Shown: positions 48,489-62,274, counted from the first letter of the stretch. The stretch: 64,000 bases of DNA from Bacteroidota bacterium (GCA_016709725.1 JADJMG010000001.1:1-64000), one strand, 5' to 3'. Notes: generated from the sequence alone by a model not told the origin. Translations and numbers: made by a program.

Positions 48489-48741
48489 GTTTACCCCTTT
48501 TCGCTTAGTCTTCAACATGCTGATTTTGATATAAATACAATCAAACCCGTCTTTTGCCACGAGCTTCATTTTTTACCACATTTTCTTTTGAAAAATTGGC
48601 CATTTCAACTTTCTTTTAGATAAAAAAGCCCACCCTCATATTGATACAATTCACAGGGAAACGAAACTATTTCGTCAAATATTCGTGTAATCGTATACTC
48701 TCTCTCAACGCTATTCACTATGCGATTCGAAAAAATAAACT

Positions 48742-48749
48742 TATATTTG
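48742..48749 (+). promoter_or_regulatory. -7 box of the large adhesin gene
   Basis: TATATTTG matches TAnnTTTG, 19 bases before the ATG at 48769. No clear -33 element. Confidence 0.55.
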
Positions 48750-48768
48750 GATACTAAATCCTTCCATC

Positions 48769-51700
48769 ATGAATAAAAGGATACTCATATCAGTCTCTGC
48801 AATTCTTCTTTTAGTTTGTCATTCAACTAAAACAAAAGCACAACTAACAGTTAGTTCTGCTCCTACAATTACCCAACTTGTTCAAAATATTTTGTTAGGC
48901 TCAGGAGTAAGTGCAAGTAATATCACTTATTCTGGATCCACTACGGCTCGCGGAAGTTTTACCTGCGCGGGAGCATGTAATGTGGGAATTGCTAATGGAA
49001 TATTACTTACTTCAGGAAATATAACTACAGCCATTGGACCTAATAATAATCCTTCCGCTGGATTGGACAATTCTGCTGGCTCAGATCCTGATTTAAATGG
49101 TCTACATCCAACCGGGACAAATCCTCAAGATGCTGCGGTAATCGAATTTGATTTTATGGTAGCCACCGACTCCGTTCGTTTTAACTACGTATGGGGGTCT
49201 GAAGAATATCATGAATTCGTTGGATCAGGTTGTAACGATTACTTTGGATTTTTTATTAATGGGCCAGGTTTTGTTGGAAAGAAAATATTGCATTAATTCC
49301 CGGAACCAACATTCCTATTTCCATTAATACTGTAAATAATGGTAATACCTATTCAGGGCCTTGTTCGAACTGTGGAAATTTTTTCGACAATACAGGAGGT
49401 ACAACTGTACAATATGAAGGATTGACAACTGTACTCACTGCATCGACTCAAGTTTGTCCCTGCGAAGTATATCATATTAAATTAGCCGTTCAAGATTTTT
49501 GTGATGGTAACTTTGATTCAGGAGTATTTCTTGAAGGAAATTCATTCGAATCCTTTGGTGTAATTCCAATCATCATTCCAGTAGGTCAGTATACGCAAGT
49601 GGCGGACACTATTTATATTTGCCCTGGAGATTCAGTTCAAATGGCTGTCAATGCCTGCCGATCTACTTTATGGTCAACTGGCGACACAACGAATTCTATT
49701 TGGGTTACACAACCAGGCGGTTATTTCACTGCTATTACCAACCCACCTTGCTTTGCATTTACTAACGTTCTTTATGTTCAATATGTTAATTCAGCAGCTG
49801 CGATCACGCCAAGTGGTCCTACTTCATTTTGCCCTGGTGATAGCGTAGTGCTTTCGGCAACTCCTGGTGTAAGTTATTTGTGGTCGAACGGTGCTACCTC
49901 ACAAAACATTACTGTGTTTGGTGCAGGATCCTATCAATGTACAGTTTCATTTGGAGGAAATTGTGTAGGTACTTCCAATACGGTAAATACAACTTTACTT
50001 GCAGGATTAACACTTAATGTTGCTGCTTCAGGTCCTTTAACTTTTTGCCAAGGAAGTAATGTTACACTAACAGCATCTTCACCGAGCGTACTTTGGTCAA
50101 CAGGTGCTGTAACGCAAAGTATCACTGTAAATTCAAGTGGTACCTACACAGTAACTCCAACGGCAGCTGGATTCTGTCCATCACCAACTTCCGCTGTTGT
50201 CGTGGTAAATACGAATCCATCCGTGACCATTGCAGGAAATAATACAATTTGTCAAGGATTAAGTTCAAACCTATCAACCACTGTTCCATTTAGTCAATAC
50301 AATTGGTCGGGCGGACAAACCACCGCAAGCATTTCAGCCAATACTGCAGGATCGTATACCGTTACTGTTTCAGATGTTAATGGATGTACAGCTACAAATA
50401 CATTTAACTTAACCGTAAATGCTAGTCCAGTCCCTGTAATTTCTGGAACTTTTGCTTTTTGCCAAGGTGTAAATTCAGTATTATCTACAACACTTCCTTA
50501 TACCAACTATAGCTGGTCAACAGGAGTATCAACTTCAACTACGAACGTTTCTTTAGCATCCACATATTCAGTGACAGTCACTGATGCAAATGGTTGTACA
50601 GGAAGTTCGAGTCAACTCATCACGGTGTATACACCGCCTCTTCCGTCCATTAGTGGGGTGACTGCCATTTGCCAAGGAGCCAATGCAAACATTACTGCCT
50701 CTCCCGCTGGAATGAATTATTTATGGTCGAACGGATCTACTAATAATTCTATCCAACCAAGTGTTGCTGCTACTTATACGGTTACAGTAACCGATGGAAA
50801 TGGATGTAGCGGAACAGCAAATCAAGTTGTAAGTGTCAATAATAATCCTACTCCTGCCATAACGGGTAATTTGAGTGCTTGTCAAGGACTTTCTTCCACT
50901 TTAGGGATTAGTTCACCATTTAATTCATACGCTTGGAGCAATGGTGCAACCACATCCACTATCTCTGTTTCTACCACTGGAAATTATAGTGTGATTGTAA
51001 CCGATGCCAATGGATGTACAGGAAACACAAGTGTGCTATTTAATTCCTTACCATTTACCAATGCGGTGATCACTGGACCTGTAGGATTTTGTACAGGAAA
51101 CAACGCAACCATCGATGCAGGTGCTGGCTATACTAATTATGCTTGGTCGAACGGTAACAGCGGCCAACAACTCAACGTTACTAACGGTGGCGCCTATACG
51201 GTAACAGTAACTGCGCCCAATGGATGTACAGGAAGTAGCAGTTATAATATTACAGCTTGGACATTACCTACTGCACAAATTGCTGGTGTTGCCACCATTT
51301 GCCAAGGCGCCAATGCAAACATTACTGCTTCTCCAGCAGGAATGAATTATTTATGGTCGAACGGATCTACTAATAATTCCATCCAACCAAATACTGCTGG
51401 GACTTTTACGGTTACTGTAACTGATGGAAATGGATGTACTGGAACGGCGAATCAAGTGGTGAGTGTAAATAATAATCCTACTCCGGCCATCACTGGAAAT
51501 TTGAGTGCTTGTCAAGGACTTTCTTCCACTTTAGGTATTAGTTCACCATTTAATTCATACGCTTGGAGCAATGGTGCTACTACATCTACTATCTCTGTTT
51601 CTACCACTGGAAATTATAGTGTGATTGTAACCGATGCCAATGGATGTACAGGAAATACAAGTGTGCTATTTAATTCTTTACCATTTACCAATGCGGTGAT

Positions 51701-53924
51701 CACTGGACCTGTAGGATTTTGTACAGGAAACAACGCAACCATCGATGCAGGTGCTGGCTATACTAACTATTCATGGTCGAACGGTAACAGCGGACAACAA
51801 CTCAACGTTACTAACGGTGGCGCCTATACGGTAACAGTAACTGCGCCCAATGGATGTACAGGAAGTAGCAGTTATAATATTACAGCTTGGACATTGCCTA
51901 CTGCACAAATCACAGGTGTTACAGCCATTTGTCAAGGTTTATCGGCAAATTTAATCGCAGGACCTGCAGGAATCAATTATCAATGGTCTACAGGATCGAA
52001 TGCAAGTAGCATACAACCGAATACAAGTGGAATATACACTTTAACAGTTACGGACAACAATGGCTGTACAAACAGCATTACACAAAACGTTACGGTAAAC
52101 AGTAACCCTACGCCATCCATTTCGGGTACGTTCACGGTTTGTCAAGGCGATCAAGGGTTGTTAGATGTTGGAAATACTCCGGGCATGACTTATTTATGGT
52201 CGACCGGTGCAAATGGATCTAGCATTCAACCAACAACAGCAGGACCTTATTCCGTTTTAGTTACTGATGCCAATGGATGCACAGGTACTGCCACCCAATC
52301 CTTGCTCGTTAATGCACTCCCTACTCCAACGATCAGCGGAGATCCCGATTTTTGTACTGGAGATAATGTTACTTTAAATTCTGTAGGAACTTATGTAAAT
52401 TACCAATGGTCGAATGGAGTAAATACTGCCCAGAATTTAATCACTGCTGGAGGAAATTATGTACTTACGGTTACTGATAACAACGGATGTAGTGGAAATA
52501 CCAATTTTACAGTAACTGAAAACCCATTGCCTCAACCTCTATTGCCGACCAACACGGATCTATGTGATGGCAACAATACGACATTGAATCCCGGTAATTT
52601 TACATCCTATGTTTGGTCAACAGGAAGTGTAAGTTCAAGCATACAAGCTTCTAGTACTGGAATCTTTGTGGTTACTGTTACCGATCAAAATGGATGTGTG
52701 AATTCTACCACTGCGAATGTGGTGGTTCATCTCAATCCTGTTCCGTCCATCCTTGGACAGAATGAAATTTGCGATGGTAAAACGACTGTATTAAGTTTAA
52801 ATAGCAATTATTCACAATATCTTTGGTCGACAGGACTTTCTACGAATACACAAACCGTTAGTGCAGCTGGCAGTTATTCTGTTGTTGTAACGGATGCATT
52901 TGGCTGTACGGGTTCAACCTCATTTAGTGTTTTAGTAAATCCATTGCCGTTAGTAAATATAACTGGCGATCTGGACAAATGCTCAGGAGAAAGTACTACG
53001 TTAAGTACTACACCTGGACAAGGAACCTACAGTTGGACAAACGGAAGTACAGATCCTTCAATTACCGTTACTGCGGGCGGTATTTATACGGTTACTGTAA
53101 CCACCAATAAAGGCTGTACAAAAAGTTTAGGCGTAACCTTTAACGAACATCCAATTCCAACGGCAGCATACGAACCGGAATCAAATATTACTTGTGAAGA
53201 AATCAGAGTGAAATTCCAAAACAAATCCATTAACGAAGCCGGTTCAACTTATAATTGGACATTTGGAGATGGCGGCACCTCTACGGATCGGTCACCATCT
53301 CACGTTTATGCAGCACCTGGAGAATACAATACTTACATGCAAGTAATTTCTCCTTATGGTTGTAAAGATGATACTTCGCAATTAGTAGAAGTCGTTACTC
53401 CTCCACTTCCAGAAGCTAAATTTAGTCAGTCGACACAATTAGTAAGCATCTTCAATTCAGAAGTATCCTTTAGTAATAGCTCTATCAATTCTGTTAAATA
53501 CCGTTGGAATTTCGGAGATGGACAAACTTCCTCAGAAGATAACCCTACGCATATCTTTGATAAAGTAGGAACTAATAAAATCAAACTCATTGCATACAAC
53601 ATTGCGGAATGTTTCGACGAATACGAAGCCAATATAGAAGTAGCACCTTTCTTCATTCCAAGTGCATTTTCTCCGAATGATGATGGAAAGAACGATGTTT
53701 TCTTTGATGGAACACCGGTATTGAATGTCACTTCATTCGACATGCAAATATTTAATCGATGGGGACAAAATATTTATACTACCGATTCCTTCTTCCGACC
53801 ATGGGATGGTTACATGAGTAACGGTGATCCATCGCCTGTAGGATTATACACGTATAAGATTAAAATCACCAGCATTAAAGGCAAATATTTTGAGTTTACT
53901 GGTTCCTTTAGTCTAATACGATAA
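48769..53924 (+). CDS. Giant repeat adhesin: choice-of-anchor L domain, 17 Ig-like repeats, PKD domains, gliding-type C-terminal domain (one frameshift)
   Basis: The signal peptide (MNKRILISVSAILLLVC) is followed by a choice-of-anchor L domain (about residues 35-215; VWGSEEYHEFVGSGCNDYFGFFING). One A is missing near 49280-49284 (should read VGKENIALIPG). Seventeen Ig-like units of about 70 residues follow, each with a Cys near the start (ICQG), a YxWSNG core and a closing NGC, giving a likely disulfide per unit. Two PKD domains follow (YNWTFGDGG; YRWNFGDGQ). The end is a gliding-motility-associated, T9SS type B sorting domain (FFIPSAFSPNDDGKND, IFNRWGQNIY, PVGLYTYKI). Restored length is 1,718 residues. 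The protein should be a surface adhesin. Confidence 0.9.
50665..51924 (+). repeat. Two tandem copies of a 630-bp (210-residue) segment inside the adhesin gene
   Basis: 50665-51294 and 51295-51924 align without gaps at an offset of 630 bases. Each copy holds three Ig-like units (ICQGANAN, ACQGLSST, GFCTGNNA types). Large stretches are identical and most of the differences are silent, so the duplication is recent compared with the other, diverged units. Confidence 0.92.
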
Positions 53925-53941
53925 AGGTTAACACTTCATTT

Positions 53942-53975
53942 AAATGCGACATGTCATTGACTGTCGCATTTTTTT
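53942..53975 (+). terminator. Rho-independent terminator after the adhesin gene
   Basis: AAATGCGACA (53942-53951) pairs with TGTCGCATTT (53962-53971), 10-base loop, then a T run. Confidence 0.88.
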
Positions 53976-54098
53976 ATTTCATTTTTTCCATTTCAACAAA
54001 TTTAAAAGTTCGGGTTATGCACAATTTCCCATTGTTTAATTTGAAAAATCCAAAAAAAGATTATATTAGCACAACTTTCTACGCTTTAATTTATTCAG

Positions 54099-55070
54099 AT
54101 GAACAAACAAATCGAACTTATTGTCAAGAAATTTATTCTTCAAAAGAAAACGCAGTCCACTGAAGAACATTTAAGTAATTACGAATTAGCTAAAGGTCTT
54201 CGCATTTTAAAGTTAACTTCATTGCGATGGATAAGAGATATCACTTTCATCTTACTCGGTATCTTTTCTGCTGCTTTTGGACTGAAAAGTTTTTTACTGC
54301 CAAATTCTTTCATTGATGGTGGAGCAACGGGCATATCCTTGCTGATCACTGAAATTACTGATCTTCCTTTTTCAATATTAATTATAGTAGTAAATCTGCC
54401 ATTTATTATTTTAGGCTATCATGTGATTGGAAAGCAGTTTGCTATTAAAACAGCTGCATCCATTTCCATCCTTGCCTTGGTCATGGCTACGGTGAGTTTT
54501 CCAGACTTGACCGATGAGAAAATTTTAGTTGCTGTTTTCGGCGGATTTTTTCTTGGGGCTGGGATTGGATTAGCCATACGAGGCGGATCTGTCATTGATG
54601 GCACGGAAGTACTCGCACTGTATTTAAGTCGAAAAATGGGTGTTACTGTTGGCGATATTATTACCCTTCTTAATATTGTTATTTTTTCTACTGCCGCGTA
54701 CTTTCTATCCATAGAAACAGCGATGTATTCACTCATCACTTACCTCTCTGCATCTAAAACGGTAGACTTTATTATCGAAGGAATTGAAGAGTATACAGGC
54801 ATTACCATTGTCAGCGTACATAGCGAAGCCATTCGAAACATGATCACGAACAAACTAGGGCGAGGCGTTACGGTATACAATGGAAAAAGAGGATTTGGCA
54901 AGCAAGGACACACGAACGAAATCGATATTATTTTTACTGTGATTACTCGTCTTGAAATTAACAAACTCAATTCCGAAATTCAGATCATAGATCCCAATGC
55001 ATTTGTTGTTATGAATAGTATTAAAGACACCATTGGAGGAATGGTAAAGAAAAGACCTTTGTCACATTAG
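54099..55070 (+). CDS. YitT family membrane protein (DUF161/DUF2179)
   Basis: A 323-residue inner-membrane protein with five to six helices between about residues 45 and 225 (DITFILLGIFSAAFGLKSFLLPN; ILVAVFGGFFLGAGIGLAIRGGSVIDGTEVLALYLSRK). A cytoplasmic DUF2179 domain follows (YTGITIVSVHSEAIRNMITNKLGRGVTVYNGKRGF). The family is widespread and functionally unassigned; a transport role is suspected. The N-terminal ~45 residues are a hydrophilic helix. The frame is intact. Confidence 0.9.
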   Translation: MNKQIELIVKKFILQKKTQSTEEHLSNYELAKGLRILKLTSLRWIRDITFILLGIFSAAFGLKSFLLPNSFIDGGATGISLLITEITDLPFSILIIVVNLPFIILGYHVIGKQFAIKTAASISILALVMATVSFPDLTDEKILVAVFGGFFLGAGIGLAIRGGSVIDGTEVLALYLSRKMGVTVGDIITLLNIVIFSTAAYFLSIETAMYSLITYLSASKTVDFIIEGIEEYTGITIVSVHSEAIRNMITNKLGRGVTVYNGKRGFGKQGHTNEIDIIFTVITRLEINKLNSEIQIIDPNAFVVMNSIKDTIGGMVKKRPLSH

Positions 55071-55084
55071 TTCTATTAGTTGAA

Positions 55085-58000
55085 TTATTGCTTAACTATT
55101 TTAGTCGTAATCACGCCAATTTCTTCTGAAAGAAATTGAGCTGAATAAATCCCTTTTGGTAAGTGAGCGATATCGATTTTTTCTGCAGGATTTGACACTT
55201 GACTATCTATAATTAATTTTCCAACGGAATCAAATATCATCAACGTAAACGAACTTTGAATACCACTTACATTAATAAAGTCAGCTGTTGGATTTGGTCC
55301 AATTAAAACAATTCTTGCTCCAACAAATTTTTGGTAAATAGCTTCCCACTTCGTCAACTCTTCTTTCCCATCAAAATCCACTTGACGTAAACGATAATAA
55401 CTGATATTGGGTAAAGGATTTTCATCAAAAAACTCATAGGATGTAACCTGAGAACTATTCCCAACGCCGCCAACTTTTCCTAAAGTTTCTGAATGAATCA
55501 TATCAACGCTTCTCTCTATTTGAAAATAATCATTATTTTTTTCTGAAGCAGTCGCCCAGTTTAAATGTACTTTTTTCCCTTCCAAGAACGCATTAAAGTG
55601 TAACCAGGTAACAGGTAATGGAGAAATATTATTTGCCAAAGCCCAGTCACTTTGTGTATTCACACCGTTCACACTTACCTTATTAGTGGTTGCACTTTGA
55701 ACAGGTAAAGCCGATTGCCACTTATTGGAACCGAAATTATAATTCTGTGCTCTCATTAAAGTAGCATCATCGTAAGGTGTAGGAGGCAATTCAGAAGCCA
55801 AATAATTAAATTCGATGGTTGCAAATCCACTAGAAGCTGTAGCTACATTCCAAAAACGATCGACAGTTGCATCTCGATTATCGGGTAACAATCCAATTTC
55901 AGAATTCAAATTTGTAATAGCCGGAGGCCAAGGTACGTTTGATGAACCCGTATGATACGTTGCAAAATTTACGACTCCAACATTCCCAGCATTCAATGTA
56001 TAAATTAAAGGAATATATTGTGATGCTGAATAGGCAAAAGGAATAATATAGGTTCCAGTAACGCTCGACAAATTCCAATTCAATGCTCCACTATGGTCTT
56101 GAGCTTCACTTCGCAAAAAGCCATTAGTACGTGTCACGGCAGATGGATCGGCTCGTTCAACGTAAATTGTTCTTCCTCCATTCGCTGGATTACCTGCAGC
56201 TCCCGCTAAATTAACAATACCGTTAGTTAATCGAAGTTCTTGACGTATATAAACTGCGTTTACAGATGCTGGAATATTTGTAGGAGTTATGAAAGTGCCA
56301 CTACCTGTATTGTTAATTTCTAAAATTCCATACTTATGGTTGTTTGAGGTAGCTACTCCAACATTAATACCAGTCAGAACTTGATTTCCTGTTCCGTAAT
56401 ACTCAACAATACTATTTTGATCCAAATAAAAATCCATGGCACCTACACTACTCAATGAAGCAACAGCAGTATTATTAAAAAAACCTGAAGCATGTGAAGT
56501 TCGTAAGCGAGCTGTATTTAATAAAGAGATTCCTGAATTAGCAAAAGTTGCATTCGAAAAAAGTTGATTTGCATTCAAATTTAATATGGCCGCAGGATGG
56601 ACAACCAATAAATCGGTGGCAGCTATGGAATGAGAAGCCACTTGCAAATTACCTGAAACTACATCCAACAAACAACCGCTCAAAACATTCTGTTTTACTT
56701 GTTGAATATCATGGGTACCGGAACGAGTCATGGACATGGTGCCAGCACGATTGAAATTCAATATGCCAAAAACGATGATGTTCCGGCACCTGCGCGAGTC
56801 ATAGATCCTCCTGCCCCTAATGTATAATTACTTCCTTTAAGATAAAGCGTATTAATGGCGGTAGAAGCGGCATTCGTACTAAAAGATATAACTCCTCCAC
56901 TTTGTGTAAAATTCCCGTTTACAGTCCATGTGATCGCATCTAAAGAAGAGTTCAGTGTATTATTATAAATATTTAAAGTACCTGCACTCTGCAAAAAATT
57001 ATTTACAAGATTAATATTGGCATTACCAGACCCGCCTTTCATGGAAAGTGCACCTCCGCTCACCGTTAAATTTCCTTGTAGATTAGCCGTAAGCAAACCT
57101 GATTCGGAACTTAAATAAGTATTTCCTCCACTTATAACAACACTTCCATTTATAGTCAACGCCAATGCATGCCCATTACCTCCATAATTAGGAATCACAT
57201 TAAAATAATTGTTTCCTCCAGAAACATTAAACGAACCCAGTAAATTAACCACTTCGGATCCAGTAGCATTATTGGAATTGAACTCACCTAATACACCAGA
57301 AATAGTGAAATCTCCTCCCACTTGCATAAACAATTTCGCTGTTGCCGCAGTAGTACTTAAAGTAGCTAATCGGTGAATAGCAAATAAATCAGTAGTATTC
57401 GAAAAACTAATATTCATATTACCAGCTACCACATAAGAAATAGTTGACGAAACTGGATTACAACTATAATTAGCAATGAAAACACCTCCTGTAAAATTCA
57501 CACTTCCAATTTGAAAACTAGGAACACCCGCCGTATAAGTTGTGTTATTTTGAATGCCTCGAAAATCGCCGGCAGATTGTTTGTAAGTTCCAGCAATATT
57601 AAATGTTGGTAAACCATCCCCATTATAAATTCCGTAAAACGTCCCCACAGCAAGATCAACGCTTCCTAGATTAAAAGTCAAATTTCCATTTTGCTGATAG
57701 ATGCCATAAACAAAAGAAGAATTCAATATTTGTAGTGCCCCCGTCAAATTAATAACAACATCACCCGTACCACTCTGTTTAAATCTTAAATAACCATTAT
57801 CCACATTGATGTTTCCGCCAAAAGAGAAGGTTTTATTTCCGTTTGCATCATCTAAATAAGTTGCACAAGCATTATTGATTGTAAAATTTCCAAGTATGCT
57901 GCGGGTATACCCCAAACCATTATTATTCCAATAAAACAACCCAGGATTCCAACTTAATATTAAATTTCCAAAATTAGAATTACAACCTGTAATCATTGAA

Positions 58001-58446
58001 GCTGTCGTTCCAGACCATTTGCTAACTCTAAATGTACTGTTAGCTTCAAAAGTTTCAATTCCTGCAAAAACAGTGGTGGCCGCTACTTGATTATTATTAT
58101 GAATATATGTTCCTCCATTCAAGAGAATAAAATTCCCTGAAATTGTTAAAGTCTTATTGGCTCCACCACCTGAAGTTCCTGTGGTTAGTGTACCTCCATT
58201 CTGAACAGTGACACTATTTACATTAGCATTAGCAGTAACACTTACTACATGTGTATTGCAAATAAACACAATATCGTTTGTAGTAGGTACAGACGCTGCA
58301 GCTCCTCCACCACATGAACCTGTCGACCAAGTTGTAGTTTGGCTCCAATTTCCAGTTTGACGCGAATAAAATGTAGCTGCATCAGCACCCACAAATAGTA
58401 ACATCATAAACATCGAAGACACTATCCATTTATGTAAAAAACTCAT
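55085..58446 (-). CDS. T9SS-secreted beta-helix-like protein, paralog 1 (one frameshift)
   Basis: The signal peptide (MSFLHKWIVSSMFMMLLFVGADA) is followed by TFYSRQTGNWSQTTTWS, common at the start of such proteins. A long Gly/Asn-rich repetitive region (residues about 60-560) has many FTISGV/LTVSGG/FTQSGG strands, suggesting a beta-helix. The second half has a domain with GRTIYVERADPSAVTRTNGFLRSEAQDHSG and a beta-sandwich (LPVTWLHFNAFLEGKKVHLNWATASEKNNDYF), then a T9SS type A tail (VLIGPNPTADFINV). The break is near 56764-56769, where one A of the plus-strand run is missing; the protein should read GTSSFFGILNFNRAG. Restored length is 1,120 residues. Paralog of the gene just upstream. Confidence 0.82.
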
Positions 58447-58620
58447 TTCACCTTTTTTAATGCAATTTCGGCAACTTCCTATCCTTTAAGTGAATCTAAT
58501 TGGCAAATTGAATCAAATGGAGGGTGAATATGGTATTATAATGACTTAATATTAATTATGAAATTGAAAGAATCTTAAAAAATTGAATCTAAGATTCACT
58601 ATATCACATCAATACTACAT

Positions 58621-61600
58621 CTAAAATTTCGTTGAATAACTCCCTTCTTCACTTAAAAAGCGAAGTAAATAAATAGAATTTCTTGGCAAGTCAATTGGAA
58701 GTAAAAGCGAAGACTCATTCACCGTATTTTTTTCAAAAAGCAAACGTCCTGTCAAATCATAAATAGAAATAATACCCGAGGATAATTCAGGTAACCTGAT
58801 TTGCAAAGATGAATTAGTAGCATCAAACCATGCATCTAATTCATTTTTCAAAATTTGAGACTTATAATAAACTACATCAGACCAAAATTCATCTCCATTA
58901 AAATCTGTTTCTTTCACTCGATAATAAGAATTTTCAGCATAAGCATCTAGATCTAATAAAGAATAATGTTTTAATTCATTACTATTTCCAGAGGCAGCAA
59001 CAGATCCAATTTCTATGAAATCGGAATTATTTATAGATTTAAAAACCGTAAAAAAATCTGTATTTTTTTCAGACAATGTTGTCCATTTAATTTTTACATC
59101 TTTTCTTGAAGGTTCGGCTGCTATAGAGCCCCATTCTAGAGGAAGGTAAGAAGTTCCTGCTGCTAAAGCCCAATGAATATTTCTGGTGGCAAGTGGAACA
59201 TTTACTTGATAAGGGGAGGATGTTTGTCCAAAAGTAAGAGGCTGCCAAGCATTTGTTGTAGTACTATAAGCAGAAGCCCACATATAATTGGGCGTATTAA
59301 AAGGTATCCCCGGTAATTCAGAAGCCACATAAGAAAAATTTAAATTGTATACATTGGTTGTACCTGTACCACTAATTCTCCAGAAACGATCAACGGTAGC
59401 GGTTCTATTATCTGGTGAGAGTCCGAAATTACTTGCCAAATTTGTTACACCTGGAGGCCAAGGTAAATTAGTTGCCGGAGTATGATAGGTTGAGAAAGAA
59501 ACAGTACCCGCGTTACCAGAAAGCAATTGATAAGTGAGTGGGATATAATCAGTATTAGAATATCCAAAAGGTACGATATAGGTTCCGGCTACTGAAGACA
59601 TCGTCCAAATGATACGACCACTATGATTTGTCGCTTCACTTCTTATATAACCACCCGTTCTTACGATCGCTGTTGGACTTGCATTTTCTATGAAGACGTA
59701 TCGCCCGGCACTCCCTGGATTTCCAGGAGCATCGCATAGGTTAAATTCCCCTGCGGTAATTCTTAATTGTGTTCTTACATATACGGCATTCGTAAAAGTT
59801 GGTAAATAAGTTGGACTTACCCAAGTATTGGAGGGACCTACATGATTAATTTCTAAAATCCCATATTTATGTTGAGCTAACGAAGCAACTCCAACATTGA
59901 TTCCTGAAACAAAACCGTAGGTGTTCGTATTGTATTCCACAATACTATTTGCTCCTAAAAAATAATTCATATTTCCACTCTTACGAAGCACCGGATTATT
60001 TGTATTATCAAATAATCCTTGAGGACGTGCCAATCGTAGTCTTCCATCATCGGCGACAGTAACTCCTGTATATGAATAGATCGTATCGGAAGATATTTGA
60101 TTAGATCCAACTGATAATATTCCACCCGACTCAACGGTGAGCATGTCTAAATGAGGTGAATTGTGAGAACTAATTTGCAGGGGGCCACTTGTAACATTTA
60201 AAACACATCCCGATTTAATGTACTGCTTACATTGGCGGATATTGTGACTTAAATTTCGAAAGTAATTTGTAGTCCTTGAAAATTAAAATTTATTCTAGAA
60301 AAATTTAATGATGTACCACTTCCAGCCCGAAGCATACTCGCTGAATTTGAAATCGTGTAAATCGGACCATTAATATTAATTTGCTGCAATGAAGGTGAAT
60401 CAAAATCGTCAAAATATAATATTCCCCCACTTTGAATGAAATCACCATTCACCGTTAATTCAATGGTATCATTCGCAGCACTTGTTTGTGAAAGCTGATC
60501 GTAGCCGTGTAAATAAAATACACTACTCACTAAATTCTGTGTAAATAAACCATTCACGGTAAATAATGCTCTGCCCGTAGAAGATTTTAGAATTGCAACC
60601 CCTCCCGACAATTGTACCGTTCCGTTTACTGTAAGCAAAGTTGAATCTGATGCATTTTCACTAAACCAAACTACACCTCCACTCATTAGTAAACCGCCTA
60701 AAGTGATATTAACCTTGTGACCATTTGTCTCGTCCAAACTCCCATTAAAAATAGTTTTGGCAGCTGTAGAAGTAAATGTCCCATTTACAATTGTTGTTTC
60801 TTCTCCTGATGATTCTGAAGTTTTAAATTCACAAGTTGAAACACCAGATATCGATAAATTACCACCAACCGTAAACAAAAGTCTTGTGGATGTTTTTATG
60901 CCGCTCAACGAAGCCAACCCAATTAAATTAATCTTATTGGTGGCATTCGTGAAATTAATGGTTGCATGACTTAGAATACTAACCGTGGCAAGTCCATTAC
61001 TATTATGAGCGTTTGAAGCCATAAAAACACCATTAGAATATGAAAGCGAATTAATGGTAAGCGTAGGAACCCCATTGTTTAAAATCGTAGGTGCATTAAT
61101 ACCATAAAAGTCACCTGAAGATATGAATACACCGTTTACATTAATTGTGGTATTACCTACTCCATTTAATATTCCATCGTAAATACTACCCGCTACCGTG
61201 GTAAGATTATTAATATTAAAAATGAAATTATTGGATCCATTTGATATTCCTGTAAAACGACCTGAAGCATTAAGTAGTCCATTCCCCACCACACTAAATT
61301 GAACACTTCCAGCATTCGATTCTTTTATTCTTATTTTACCATCAACCTGTAAATTACCTCCCAAACTAATAGAAACGTTATTGGTTGAATTATCTAAAAA
61401 AGTTTGACAAGTAACCCCAATGGTCAAATCGCCTTGAACTAATCGAGTAACTCCTAAATCCTGATTATTCCACCAAGTTGCACCAGTGTTAAAATTTAGA
61501 TTTACATGTCCAAAATTTGATGAAACGGATGAAATTAAAGGCATAGTATTTGAAAACCAATTATTTACCCTGACTAAACTTGTGGGTGAAAAGAATTCAG

Positions 61601-61988
61601 TTCCAGCAAACAAAGTAGTCGTGGGATTCAAAAAACTATGCTGAACTAAAGTTCCACCATTTAAAACAGTAAGTGTACTCGTTATGGTAACGGATCGATT
61701 CGTAGTAGATCCCCCACCATTCTGAAAAATGGCATTCGTATTTACCGTTAAACTATTAACTGTTGTATTGATGTTGCATGTTAAGCCAACACCGTTACAA
61801 ACAATAACATCATCGGTTGCCGCAGGTAAACTTGCTGGAACAATAAAACTACCACAAGCAACAGTAGTCCAAGTAGTTAATGAATTCCAATTCCCTGTTA
61901 CTACTGCATAGTAAGTAACGGCCTTGCTATACGAAGTGCACAGCAAACACAATACAATAAGGAATAATGTCCGAGTGATAGAACTCAA
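58621..61988 (-). CDS. T9SS-secreted beta-helix-like protein, paralog 2 (one frameshift)
   Basis: Same architecture as the gene at 55085-58446: signal peptide (MSSITRTLFLIVLCLLCTSYSKA), TYYAVVTGNWNSLTTWT, a Gly/Asn-rich repetitive region (LSISGVSTCEF, LMSGGVVWF, FIQSGGILYF), the domain with GRYVFIENASPTAIVRTGGYIRSEATNHSG, a beta-sandwich (LPLEWGSIAAEPSRKDVKIKWTTLSEKNTDFFTV) and a T9SS-like tail (GIISIYDLTGRLLFEK...YSTKF). The frame breaks near 60262-60266 (one base missing; should read GLQIYFRNLSHNIRQ), ending the first segment at 60249. Restored length is 1,122 residues. It lies 174 bases upstream of paralog 1, a tandem duplication. Confidence 0.82.
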
Positions 61989-62274
61989 AGGGCGTTACAG
62001 TGGTTTAATAATTAAGAAGTTAAAGCTAATCTACCCTTACAAAAAACATCAAATGTTTGGTAAGCAATGGTATTTTAAGGGTCAATAGGACTTTCCCAAT
62101 GACATTTCAATAATACCGAATATTTTCAAGTGGTGCAAATGCTTTTACAACCTGTTGATAATTTTAAAATAGAAACTCTGGATTTTCACATCGATACCAA
62201 TTAATAAAAAAAGTTATTGGTGTGAATAAAATGATAAAAAGGACGAAGAAAATTAAAAAAATGGAAATTGAATA

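Noticed and set aside
50665..53160. CRISPR-like array because of regular repeats
   Set aside because: The repeats are in-frame protein domains of about 210 bases, not short palindromic repeats with spacers.
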